Source: Darksidea phi (lineage: Eukaryota > Ascomycota > Dothideomycetes > Pleosporales > Lentitheciaceae). Taken from it: a DNA stretch of 64,000 nt. The notes under the pieces are model-generated. The model had not been told where the DNA came from, did not search any database, and worked only from the letters and a program-made list of their open reading frames with translations. Below, in pieces: positions 1 through 12,906 of the stretch (positions within the stretch are counted from its first letter, which is position 1; every line of letters starts with the position of its first letter). Location: positions 1-64,000 of the forward strand of contig JASJFT010000035.1 of assembly GCA_030770425.1 (NCBI GenBank). The letters are read 5' to 3'. Both the position numbers and the translations under genes were made by a program.

Positions 1-2013
1 AATACTATTTATAGTATTCTATTAGGTTCTACTATAAATAGGAAGAAAGCTAAGCTTAATAAGCGCCCCCCGCTTATTTAAGCTACCCCTTTCTTTATAA
101 TTATTTAAACTATTATTAAAATAATTAGGTTATACTTTTACTAATAGCTTAATTTATATATAATAGTTTATAATATAGTATAATAAAGATAATACTATTC
201 TTTATAAACTATAGAATTAAACTAGAAATATATAAGGAACCTATATAACTCTAGTCCTATAGTTAGAATAGAGAAGAAATAGTAAAAATTATTCTATAAA
301 TATACTAATAGCTAAAGGAAGATATAGAGTTCCTTTAAAATAGAATAAATAAATACTATAATAAAAAATATAAAAAAGAACCCCCTTTTAAGGAAGAAGA
401 AAAGGTATAGTTATTATAAAAAAATATTAAAAGTAAATAACCTAATAGTAAACTAGACTATACTAAAATCGGATTCTATAAAATTAAGAAGTAAATTTTA
501 CCTATAACTTATTAGTTAAAATTACTATTATAAATAAGAATCTACCCTATATTTTATATAAGCTTATTAAAGAAAGTATTATAAAATATTAAACTAGTAG
601 TATATAAAGCTAATATATATAAAGAAGATCTTGAAGAATAAAAAGTAGAAGAAATCCTAAATAAGAATATTAGAAATAGAAAAAATTATTATCTAATTTA
701 ATAAAAAGGGATAGATAAAAAAGAAAACCTATAAAAATAAATCTAGGAACCCGAAAATAACCTTAATTATCCTAAAAAACTTACGAAGTACTAAAGTTAT
801 AATTCTAAAGGAAATCTAAAGATAAAATAAGTTTACCTTATAATAAATTAAGAAAGTTAGAATTATCTATAGTATAGTAAAAGATAATTAATAAACTAGA
901 AGAAGTAATATTATTTATAATATTATAAGTAATATTTAGTATAATTAAAGAGATCTTTAGATCCTTCTACTACTCTAGCCGCTAAAGCTTTATCTTCTTA
1001 GTATTAAGTTTAGTCTCGAGAGTATAAGATTATCTAGCTATCTTTTTATTAAAAAACTCTTTCTATTTCTATAGACGCTAAACCTTCGCCTATATATTAA
1101 ATAACTCTTAACTAAACTTAGCTATATAATAAAGTAATTCCTTATAATACTTCTTAACCTCCTATAGTTAAGCTTAAAGTTTTTCTTAAGTATAGTTAAT
1201 AGATCGCCTTAATATATATAAGCCTTAATATATAAGTATTAATTAGAAATAAATACTTAGCTATAAATACTCTAGATAATTAGTAAAAGTTTTATACGTT
1301 TACGTAAATATAAGCTTTATAATACTTACTATTAGTTAAAGAAATAATATAAGATATCCCTAGCCTACTATACTAAGAATAAGGAAATATTTCGGAGCTA
1401 TTATAACTAATACGGTTAGTAAGTATAAAATATTTTTTAGTTTTATAAAAAACTATAGAGGAGGAAAGATATAATCTAAGAAGATTCTAAGCTAATACTA
1501 ATATAACTAAATACTAGACCTAGAATAACCTCCGAGCCGAAGATTTAAAGAGAGAAGATAGTATTATAAACTAAATATATATTATAAAATATTAATAGAA
1601 AGAGCTACCTAAGATTAAATCAATTACTAGTTCTAATATCGAATATAATAATTACGACTATAGTATAAATAATAATTAATATAGATAGCTTTATTAGAAG
1701 GTTATATAATAGATTTATAAATTTATATATTTTAGTAAATATAAATCTTATAGATCTATAGATTTATAAATTAGTAGATTTATAGAGATATAGAGCTATA
1801 AATCCTATAGATTTAAGAAAACCAAATTAATATATAATAACTACGAATCCTTTAGATAGTTTTTCTTTCTTATAGTTAATTTAAATCTAGATTAATTCTT
1901 ATCTATTAATATAATTAAACTATTATTCCTTTATTCTAATTTCTTCTTTTCTATCCCGAGTATAATTCCTAAATAAGGCTAAATAATCTATTAGGCCTAG
2001 ACCCTATTTAATA
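1..2013 (+). mobile_element. 3' end of a RIPped Ty3/Gypsy retrotransposon (same family as element A)
   Basis: The stretch aligns by eye, in inverted orientation, with the left end of element A (about 17525-19250 and the sequence resuming at 20396). Shared blocks occur at about 190-330, 390-480, 530-720 and 950-1000. An LTR copy closes the element at 1562-2013. Because the internal region lies to the left of the LTR, this is the 3' end of a + strand element that runs off the window edge. This copy is continuous where element A carries a 1.13-kb insertion, so it records the pre-insertion arrangement. Confidence 0.8.
1562..2013 (+). repeat. LTR of the Gypsy A family (third copy)
   Basis: This is the reverse complement of the LTRs at 17525-17989 and 25250-25676. 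It begins TATTATAAAC (TGTTACGAAC before RIP) and ends in TTTAATA (TTTAACA before RIP), about 452 bp long. Differences from the other copies are mostly C/T and G/A transitions with a few small indels. Confidence 0.85.
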
Positions 2014-4594
2014 TTATCTACTTTTAGAACTACTCCCGTTGGTAGTATAGCTAGCCTACTAGCTTATCTAGTTTACTAATTATAATCTTAAATATAGAAG
2101 GATATTTATTAAGATAGTATAAAAGTATATCTATACTATTACTAAACTCTATCCTCTACCGTCTTTATTATTATTAGCGAATCGTCTATCTAGTAACGAA
2201 GAGGTCTTAGAACTTAACTATTTATTTCGATAATTACTCTAAGTTAATAAGATATTAGGTAAGAAGGCTATTAAGACTAGCGCTAACTAACTAGTAAAGA
2301 GTACTAGCCCTCTCGCCCGTTACTAGCTATTTCGACGATAGAGATAAGGGTACCTTATTAGAATTAATAAACTAATCCTAGATTTAACCGTTCTAATCCT
2401 AGAAGTCTTAGAGAAGCTATCTATTCGAAGAATACGTTTATAATCTCTAGTTAAGCGATTATAATAAAGAGAATCTAAAATAATACTAGAGTTCTATCTA
2501 TAGAAGGAGGCCTTACTACTAGACTACGTATTAATAAGGGTAAGCGATTTAATAAAAATTATAGTACTAGATTAGTTAAACTAATTAGGTATAATAAATT
2601 AGCCGCTAATAACTATATTATATAAGGATTCTACCTTAGGGGCCTAATAATCTACTATCGAAGATACTAGGCGATTCGTTAACCTAGACTAACTATCTCT
2701 AACGGACTAATCTTTTAGGTAATAAAGGATTATCTTTATAACTAATATTAATTCTTTTATCTTATACTTTACTCTATAACTAACCTTTATACTTTTTTAA
2801 TAAAGAATAAGTAAAAACCCTATAATACGAAGTATCTCTAGTCTATTTTTAATATTAGTAAATATATAGAATAAGTCGAAAAAGCTATTAATAATAAGGA
2901 TTAGATAGTCTATTCTACTATAAGTCGTATATATAGTTAACTATATAGAAGAAGAATAACGACTATATAATAACTCTAAGGAAGAAGTAGAGATATCTTA
3001 GATATAATAGTCTATCTACTATAATATACTAGGATTATTTAAAGACTTAGACTTTCTAATATAAAATATCTAAGAGAGACCTCGTAGTAAGCTATATATT
3101 AAACTATTAGTAGAATAAATCTAGTATACCTAGTCTATACTAGACGATATTTATAATAATATTAAAATATTCGAAGATATTTAAAGAAGGTAAGAATTAA
3201 AAAGGGTCTACTAAGATAAATAGATAGTAGTAGACGAACGTACTATAGCTAATATATTTAAACTAGAGTTATACCTATAGATAGTTTATAAGAGGGTATT
3301 ATTATTAGCTAGGAACTCTACTAAATAGTAGTAATAAAGAGCTAAACGAGCTATAGTATAAGATCTTATATAGCTTAAACTTATCGACTTTATAAATACT
3401 TAAGTAAAGATTTTATAGAATCTTATAAATAGTATTAAATTAATACTAGAAAAGAAGATTAATAGTCTTATAAAGAATATACTAATTACCCTAAATATTT
3501 AAAGAAAAGATACTATATTAAGGCTAGTACCCGCGCTATTAATATTATAGACGCCGTCCTCTTACTAAACCCTCGTCTATAATAAATTAGTCTATAATTT
3601 TCTCTTATATATCTCTTATTAGTATAATATATATTAAATAGAGCTATCTAATTTAGAAAGAGAAGTAAGTAAATTATAAAGAATAGTAGTATAGCTTAAG
3701 AAGACGTAGATAAGAAATAAGTAAATAAGACCTATAAAATTATATAGAGAATAAGATATAGTAAATAATCTATAGTCTAGATATATACTATATAGATTAA
3801 ATACTATAACTATAAACTTCTTAAATCTTACTATACTATTACTAAGTAAAGTCGCGAGAGTAGTATTACCTCTACTAGTTTAATAATAAATAATAGCTAA
3901 TAAGTAATATAAATAAGAGTAATTACTAGATTTACTTTAAATAATAGATTTTCTATAGTAAATCTTATAACTATTATAAGACTCCCCTTATTAGGAAAAT
4001 ATAGGATTAGCTATTATATCTCTATTATATAGTAATAGTATATCTTTATTAATAAATATCTAATAGAGATAAGAGTATAGCTACGTAGCCTTATAAAATA
4101 GATTTTAATATTTAAACTAATCTAGGTAACTAACTTAGGCGTAATAGTAGTAGTAGTAATAATCTATTATAATACTACGCGAAAATAATAACCTACTATA
4201 TTTATAAGTTATAATAGATTAACTAGTTATAGTATAAATACCCTTATAGATAGTAAGAATATAGAACGTATAAATCCTATATATACTATATAAATATTTA
4301 GAGTAAGTCTTATCTTAGTAATAGTTATAGAAATAAACTATAGTAAATTTAAATATTTCTCTATATAGTTAGTATAAAATACTAGATTAGAGATATAAAA
4401 TTATCTAATCTTTTATAAATAAGAATTAGAATATAGAGCGAGTTAATTATAAATTAAAGGAAATTAATTTATATATAAGTCTAATATTTAAAGTTTAATA
4501 ATAAATATATAAGCTACGAGGTAAGTATTTTATAATAAAAGCTTTAGATTACTAGCTATTACCTATTATATAGCGCTAAATACCTATTCTATAG

Positions 4595-4745
4595 CCTATA
4601 ACCCTAGTTAGCTAATACCTAGACTAATATCTAAGGAACTAAATATAACCTATATAGACTTATTCTATAGTCTATAGCCCTAGTTAGCTAATATCTAGAC
4701 TAATATCTAAGAAATAAAATATAATCTATATAGACTAATAGTTAA
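4595..4745. repeat. Two-copy tandem duplication, period about 76 bp
   Basis: The string TAGTTAGCTAATA(C/T)CTAG starts at 4605 and again at 4681. The following TAATATCTAAG(G/A)AA and CCTATATAGAC-like blocks recur at the same offset. The copies differ mainly by C/T and G/A changes. Confidence 0.6.
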
Positions 4746-5470
4746 ACTAGTCTATATCTTATAGTCTTAAATACCTAAATCTACTTATTTATTACTCCCT
4801 TTTAGTATATATTAACTAGCTTATACTACTATCTAAGAGTAGATATAACTTAGAAAGTAGAATAAATATCTTTTTATATAATAGTTATACGCTTAGCGTA
4901 AATAGCTATAAAATTTATAGTTATAGAAAAGTTAGTCTAATACTAGAACTAATACTATATTATAATTATACCTTTTAAAATAATAATAAGGTAGACTTTC
5001 GTAGTAGTATAAAGAATATCGAAAGCTAAATTCTAAAATCTTAAGTTATTACTATCTTTAATATTCCTAATAATCTTCTATATAAGATAGCTAAGTACTA
5101 TATAGGAAATAATAAAATTAATAATCTTTTAAAAGTATTAAATCTTTTAAAGAGCTCTTACTATATATTTAATTAATATTAATAAATAAGAAGTAAAAGT
5201 AACTAATACTTACTACTACGTAGTCGATCTTAATAAGACTTATTACTAATATTATAAAAAATAGAAGTTCTAATATAATTAAAAGTATAGTTATACTTTT
5301 TATATTTAGATTAAGTATCTTTATTAGATTACTTATTACTAGTAGGGGCTTTACTAACTTTCTTAATACTTTTATATAACTTCTTAAGTAACTTCTTATA
5401 TAACTACTTTATAGTAGTAGACTTATTAGTAGTAGTAGATATTTTATATAGTTATTTATTACTTACCTTT

Positions 5471-6670
5471 ATTAAAGTTAGTAAAGAATTAATATTAAGG
5501 CTAATACTTTACTTATAAAGATAGTTAGTATTTTATATAACTACTTATTACTTACCCCTATTAAAGTTAGTAAAGGATTAATACTAAGACTAATATCTTA
5601 CTTATAGAGATAGTAGGTTATTATATTATATTTACTCTAATAATCTTAAAGGTACTATTAGATTTATAATTACTTTTAGATATATTAAGAAGATTAGACT
5701 TTTAAATAAGATCTAGAAAGGTATTATTTTATTTTTTATCTTTAATCTACCCTATTAAAGTTAGTAAAAAACTAATACTAAGACTAATATCTTACTTAAA
5801 GTATATTTAATTATTTTTAAAAGCTCTATATAAGATAATTATCTACTATTATTAGAATAAGTATTATTCTCTTCTTAGTTATTAGTCCTCCTTATTAAAG
5901 TTAGTAAAGAACTAATACTAAGATTAATATTTTACTTAAAGTATATATAGTATTTATAGAGATATTAGTAAAAGTAGATTATTAATTATCTAGGTTAGAA
6001 TGTCGTATCTATTACTAAAATAAATAAGCTATACTATTCTCTTCTTAATTATCGATTCTTCCTATTAAAGTTAATAAAGAACTAATATTAAGACTAATAC
6101 CTTACTCGTAGTCTACTAAGGTATACTACTAAAATATCGTTCGTTACTCTTATAAGTACTAAGGCCCTAACTAGTATAACTAGATCTTACTACTTTAGTA
6201 GGACTAGATTATTCGCTTAGCTTAGTAGGACTAGATTATTCGCTTAGTTTAGTAGGACTAGATTATTCGCTTAGTTTAGTAGGACTAGATAGTTTACTAA
6301 GTAGAATAAAAATAAAGATATTACTATTAATAATCTATATACTATATATTACTACTAAAATTAATAGAGGAACTAATACTAAGGTTAATACTTATCTATA
6401 CGCTTAGTAGGAGTAGATAAAAGTAGACTAAAAACTTCTACTCTAGTAGATAGGGGTAGGTTAATAATATTTACTCTAGTAGGTAGTAGTAGGTTAGAGG
6501 GGTCTATTCTAGTAGATAGTAGTAGATTAGGGAGGTCTATACCGTAGTTCTAGCTATTAATAAAGTGATTATATAAATATAGTTAAAGCTTAAATAGCTT
6601 AAAGCTAGCTAATATTATTTTTATTATAGAAAGTTAATAAATAATTAATACTAAGGCTAATATTTTACTC
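5471..6670. repeat. Interspersed ~45-bp motif, about seven copies
   Basis: A motif running ATTAAAGTTAGTAAAG, then AACTAATACTAAG, then CTAATACCTTACTTA recurs near 5471, 5560, 5754, 5894, 6064, 6358 and 6622. Spacing is irregular (about 90-300 bp). Copies differ mostly by transitions. Shorter pieces of the same motif appear near 7470, 7780 and 8400. I cannot say whether it derives from a coding repeat or a noncoding minisatellite. Confidence 0.6.
6195..6291. repeat. 27-bp tandem minisatellite, about 3.6 copies
   Basis: Units start at 6195, 6222, 6249 and 6276. Each begins TTAGTAGGACTAGATTATTC and continues GCTTAG(C/T). The fourth copy is partial. A related AGTAG-rich stretch continues to about 6550. 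Confidence 0.85.
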
Positions 6671-6849
6671 TTAATAGTCTTAGAGAGCTATTTACCTATA
6701 ACTATAATAATAAATTTTTAATTATCTAGTAGGAAAGTAATAAAAGGTTTATAAAAGTAGAAACTAAATAGATATATATATAAAGTAAAATAATATAATA
6801 TTATATAACTAGTAGTAGATTAGTAATAAAAGTTAAAAGTAAGATAAAA

Positions 6850-7335
6850 GAACTAAAGCCCTTAAAAGTAAAGTTAAAATCCTACTAGCTAGTATTTTAA
6901 ATTATAGAAGAAGAGCGTAGTATTAATTATAATATTAGACTCTTATATAAAATCTTATTTTAATTATAATTTAGTAAAAAAATTTAATATAATAGTACTA
7001 TAGATAGAGATATAGTAGTTATTAAAAATTATAAAAACTTACTAGTAGTATTTACTACTTATTATAATTATATAATTAGTTATTAGTTAGTAGTAGAAGT
7101 AAAGCTCTTAAAAGTAAAATTAAAATCCTACTAGCTAGTATTTTAATTTATAAAAGGAGGACGTAGTATTAGTTATAGTATTAGACCCTTATATAGAATC
7201 TTATTTTAATTATAATTTAATAAAATTTTTTAATATAACGGTACTATAGATAGAGATATAGTAGCTATTAAAAATTATAAAAACTTACTAGTAGTATTTA
7301 CTACTTACTATAATTACTAAGTAGTCTTATTATAG
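6850..7335. repeat. Two-copy tandem duplication, period about 246 bp
   Basis: The block containing CCTACTAGCTAGTATTTTAA at 6881 recurs at 7127. The two copies stay alignable through the TACTATAGATAGAGATATAG block and the CTTACTAGTAGTATTTACTA block near the end of each unit. Differences are mostly C/T and G/A, consistent with RIP acting on a tandem repeat. Confidence 0.75.
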
Positions 7336-10300
7336 ACTTTATTACTAGCTAGTATAAATATAGTTATAGGTAAATAATTCTAAATTTTTATTTCTAAACT
7401 TTAATAATAAAATATACTACTACTATATCTAGTATTAGCCTTTTATAATTATATATTATCGGCTATTAGACTAATACTAAGGCTAATACCTTTTACTATA
7501 GCTAATTAAAAGAAGTATAAGGCTAATATTAAATACTCTCTAAATAAGAATACTAAAAAGAATCTATAAGTATATAATAAAGTTATAGATAAATAATTTT
7601 AATTAATTAAAGATAAGAATATAACTAATAAGTATTATATAACTATATAGAAGAAATTCCGACTATTAGTTACCTATATTATTAATAAAATATTAAGTCT
7701 ATTTAAGAAAGAGAAAATCGAAAGCTAGTTATATTTATAATCTAAAAATATTACTATTATATAGTAATAAGTAAGGTATTAGTCTTAATATTAGTTTATA
7801 CTAACTATTTATAAATTTAACTTAAGATTATATATTACGTAGTAAGCCGTAGCCTATATTTAATCTAGAGACGTTAATATAAAGATATAGAAAAGCTATT
7901 ATACTTACTAAAATATTATATTTTAGCTTAATAATAAGTATATACTATTTACGTTTATCTATAGTATAGTAAAAGAACTATATACCTATAGAGATAATAG
8001 AGCCCTTCTAGACTATAATCCTATATTAGTTAATAAAGATAATAGTAACTAAGACTATATATTTAGTAAATTAGACGATAATTTACCTAAAGTAGTAGTT
8101 AAGTATTTCTACTAGTTTAATTAGGATATATTAACTATTTTAAACCTTAGCTAGTAGTAATTTCTGTAAGAATTTTAGTAATTAGCTATTATTAAAGTAT
8201 ACTAGAAAATTATTACTTTTAAAATTAAAATCTTTATAGTATATATCTTATATATATTATTTAAAGTCTTTAGTATAAGTTAATCTACTTAAGAGATTAA
8301 TATCTATATTAATATTTAATAGGTATATATAAATAGTATCTAGTTTAGAATTAGTTAATCTCTTTTTACTATAAGTTTTATATACTATATTAAATAGACT
8401 AATATTAATACTAATATCTTATAGATATACGAAAATATATTATAATTTCTTTCCTATAATATAGCTAGTACTTCTATATTAAAGAATATAAGTTTTTTTA
8501 ATATATACTACTAGTATAATAATACTAATAGTAATTATAGTATAATATCTACTTTTAAGTATAGTTCTCTTACTATATAATATAGTTTTATTTCTAAAAA
8601 TAGACTATAGCTTTACTAGTAGTATACTTATAACTATTACGAGTAAGTATAATATTAATTTTAGTATTAGTCTAACCTTATTAATAATTATAGCTATTAG
8701 CTATTAAAGAGATAGCTACTTATTATAGCTATAAGAAGGGAATAACTATTAATAAGAAGACTAGCCTTCTATTACTACTATTCTAGGTACTATTTTTATA
8801 TTTAGAGTATATTATCTTAACTTTTATCTTCTTATTATAAGATTATAGAAGGTTTCTAAACTACTTAATTAAGCTAGTAAGAGAGAGAGAGGTACTTAAA
8901 CTACTAGAACCCTTTAAAGGTACTTTTACTTTTATATTTCTAAAGTTCTATATAAGAGTATATATATTATTAATAGTTAAGTTAATTCTCTTTATAATTT
9001 ATAACTCTATAGATTCTATTCCTTAGGATATAATATTATAAATTATATTTCTAGATAGAGAGAAGTAGGATATATAAGAAGATAAAGATAGCGATATCTA
9101 GATAGAAGGGATCTAGATAGGGTATAATCTAGTATTAATCTAGGTATTAACCTTTAAGTAAGTATTAGAATATAGTAATATTATATTTAAAGGTATATAG
9201 ATATAATATTAGTATAAATATTAGTCTAGTTAATAATAAAGTTCGAATTTATAGACTAAAATAAAGTATTCTTAATATAAATATATTACTAACTTCTTTT
9301 AGTTTTATCTACTTTTCTACGCGCGTATATCTTACTTTTTAGCTACTTTAAATATTAAAAAAGAAAACTATTCTTTAATATTATACTTTTTAATATCTTT
9401 ACTTGTAAAAGTATAATATATATTAGTCTAGGAGTATAATTTTAGTTCTTACTAATATAGACTACTATCTTTTCTAAACTTAGACCTTAAGACTTATAAA
9501 CTATAATAGTCTAAGTAGATATTAAAGGAAACTATATCTAAATATAAATAATCTAGTTTAGTATAAACTCTTTAATAATAGTAAAGACTAATACTATAAT
9601 CTAATTATTATCTATTAAATAAAGTCTAGAACCTATATATCTATTAAATATTACTAGAATAATAAAAGATATTATATTCTTATAATTATTAATATTTATA
9701 TTCTAAATAATATTTATAATAATTTTAGTAGTACTATTTACTAAGTCTCTCTTTATTTAAATATTTTTAAGAAGTATTACTCGTCTATTAATATAAAGAA
9801 GAAACTTATTAAAAAGATTACTACTATCTTCTAAAGGTACTATAACTATTTATAGATTCTTATAAAATATTCTTATTATAACTATTAATTAGCCTAAATC
9901 CCATATATAATAATAATTAATCTAGTTAACTTTATACCTCTTACTATAGATTTATATAGTACTACTAAAGAAATCTTATTTAATTAAGAAAAGTACTATA
10001 TAATATTAAGTTATAAGTAGTATCTAGTTAGCTTATTTTAATTCTTTAATATAAATATATATAAGAGCTTCTTAAAAAGCTATCTATATATTACTATATT
10101 ACTATATAATAATATCTATGATAATTATATAGTAAAATTTAAGATAAAAAGCTTAATTTTTAGTATTAGTAAGATTTAAAGTATAGAAGTTATTAAATAA
10201 TAGTCTATACGCGACTAGAGGGAGTTAATAAAAGTTTCTAGCTAATATAATATTTACTCTAATAAAAAAAAAGTAACTATTAATCTAGTTAAATCTTATA

Positions 10301-11932
10301 ATATTATATATATATTTAGAAAAGAATACTTAAACTAACTATAAATTTCTTATTAATAATAATATATTAGATATTCTTAAATAATACTTAGATCTACTAA
10401 AGAGTAGTAGGTACTAATAAAGAGAGATTACTACTCTATAGTTAGATTAGGATTTAGAATATAAAATTAATTATTCTTTTTAATATAAAAAAGACTATTA
10501 TACTAGTTAGTATATAATAAGTAATAGGGGGTCTTTTACTAAGAGTCTTTATAATCTTTATTAGGACGATTAATATTACCTCTATTATATATATCTTACT
10601 AGTACTACCTATACTATCTAAGTTAATAAGAAGTTAAAAAGAAGAACTAACCCTCTAAAAAGTTATATTATAATTTACTAATATATTATATAATAGCCGC
10701 TACTTAGGCTAAAGGGTATTAGATAAGATATTAGTCTAGATAACCTAATTAATAGAATAGAGGTACTTTTAATCCTTTTAATAATATAAAAGATCGAGTC
10801 CGTATATATCTTTATAAATAGAATTATTTTAATCTTTTATTTAATTAATAGACTAGTCTTTAATATTATTATTATTTATAATAAATCCTTATAAATCTAA
10901 ATACCTCGCTACTAGCTTATTAAAAGAAGAGTTATTCTCTAAATCTATATTTTCTTACTTAGAATTCTCTTCTTTAGCCTCTAATTTTATAGATTTATAA
11001 TAAGTATTAGAAATATATATATATAAAGCTTTATACTTATAGTAGGTTTCTATATAAATAATAAAATTCTTACTATTAATATATTTAATATTCTTAATTA
11101 AATAGAAAGAATAATAAAGTATTAATATAACGTAAGTAAAGTCTTCGGTATATACTATAGGTAAATAGAGAGAATAGTACTTTAAGATATATAGCTTTAC
11201 TTAAGCTTAATACTTAAAAGATAAATAATAAATATAATAAAGAAGAAAGTTAAGATAGTTAACCCCTTTTATATTTAATAAAGAGTAACTAGTTTTATTA
11301 AAAAGGAACTTAGTTATTACTATTATCTTTAGGAGTATTAGCTATCTCTTATTATTAATTTTAAAAGATAAAAGTAGTTAGATATTCTATCTTAAGATAA
11401 TAATTAATATTAACTACTATTTAAGAGTAGTAAACTAGAGGTAAGTTAAAGAGAATATAATAGACTTCCTAGATACTATAGTCCTATTAGCTAGTAGTCC
11501 TATTTAGGAGCTTAGAAGTAAAAAAGAAGAGTATATTTTTATTATTTAAATAAGAAAGAACTTAAATTACTATCTCTTTATATAATAAAGTTAATATTTC
11601 TTTCTTTATAATATAAACCCCTATATACTCTATTACTCTAATAGTACTAGTATAGGACTAGATATCTATATTAACGTATTAGTTAAAAGCTATAATCTAG
11701 TTATATATATTAAGCTAAAGATAATTTTAATAAGATTAAAGATAAAGATAAATCTTTTTTAAAATCTTTTTAAATTATAGACTTAAGTTAAGTAGCTATA
11801 ATATATCGAAGTAATAAACCTCCTATTTAGTTATCTTATTTTTCTTCTTATAATATAAATTCTAATAATAATAAAGATAATAGTAAGTAAAAATAGAGGC
11901 TAGTTCTTTAAAGTTAAATATTATCTACTTAA

Positions 11933-11934
<2 letters not shown>

Positions 11935-11970
<36 letters not shown>
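11935..11970. repeat. (TAA)n microsatellite
   Basis: An uninterrupted run of about twelve TAA units lies inside the RIPped island. Confidence 0.9.
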
Positions 11971-12870
11971 CTATCTTCTAGTATATCCTAAGTATTTAGT
12001 TTAGAGTAAATAGTACTAATATAATATTCTTAATACTAAGTAAGTTAATTTCTTAAAAACTTAGTACTCTAGCTACCTAGCTTATAATCTAGATTAGAAG
12101 TATAGTAATAGAAATAAAAACTATAATTATAAGTACTCCTATATTCTTACTACTTATATTAATTCTATAAATTAATAATCTTAAACTTTAACTTAATAAT
12201 ATATTTTTTAAATAACTTAAATTATTAATAAAATTAGTATAATATAATATAAGAATAGTCTTAGATAAAGTCTTAAGTAAGTTATATATACTATATAGAA
12301 GTAGTAATTTTTTACTTTTTAAACTAAAGTATAAATTATAGTAGATTATACTAATAATAATCTATAATAAAGTATATAATAAAGAAATATAGGGAGGATA
12401 GCTAGTAAATTTATAATATAGTTAGTATTAATCTTAATATTAGTCTCTAATCTAAAAAGAGTTAAGATAAAATATACTATAGCTTTAAGATTTTTATTCT
12501 TTTATATCTAATATATACGAGATCTCTAAATTATAGTAAAGTAATAAATAATAAAATTAATTAGTTATAAATTACTATTAGGACTATTAAATACGACCTT
12601 AATATTCTCTATAGTAATAGAATTAGCGTCTATTATATAATTAATAAAGAAATTAGTCTTAGTTATAGTCTACCTCTATAAAAGGATATTAAATATAGTA
12701 AATTAAAATTAAGAGTAGTATATAAATTATTTATTCTTATAATATATATAAGATAGTCTATTATATACTACTAGAGTTATATAAAATTAGTAGTACTAGT
12801 TAAATAAAAAATAAGAAAGGTACGACTAAGAAGAGACTTCTAACTATTAAACTCTATAATAAATATCTAG

Positions 12871-12906
12871 TAACGTATTTACGTAGCGAGCTACTATTTT
12901 AAGTAA
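12871..12906 (+). repeat. Left terminal inverted repeat of the Pogo-type element
   Basis: This 36-bp repeat starts TAACGTATTTACGTAGCGAG. It matches the reverse complement of 14689-14724 with five mismatches, all C/T or G/A transitions. Confidence 0.9.

Larger units (their letters stand above)
2014..12870. other. Unidentified RIPped sequence without recognisable genes
   Basis: This is 10.9 kb of stop-saturated AT-rich sequence between the left Gypsy LTR and the Pogo-type transposon. I could not assign it to a transposon class: I looked for reverse transcriptase (YxDD), integrase and transposase signatures and saw none that I trust. It contains several tandem or interspersed repeats at 4595-4745, 5471-6670, 6195-6291 and 6850-7335, and a microsatellite at 11935-11970. 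It is probably more decayed transposon DNA, as an inference from composition and position. Confidence 0.7.

Noticed and set aside
6195..6291. Short direct repeats considered as a CRISPR-like array
   Set aside because: Units are contiguous (no unique spacers), the genome is eukaryotic, and no Cas genes are present.
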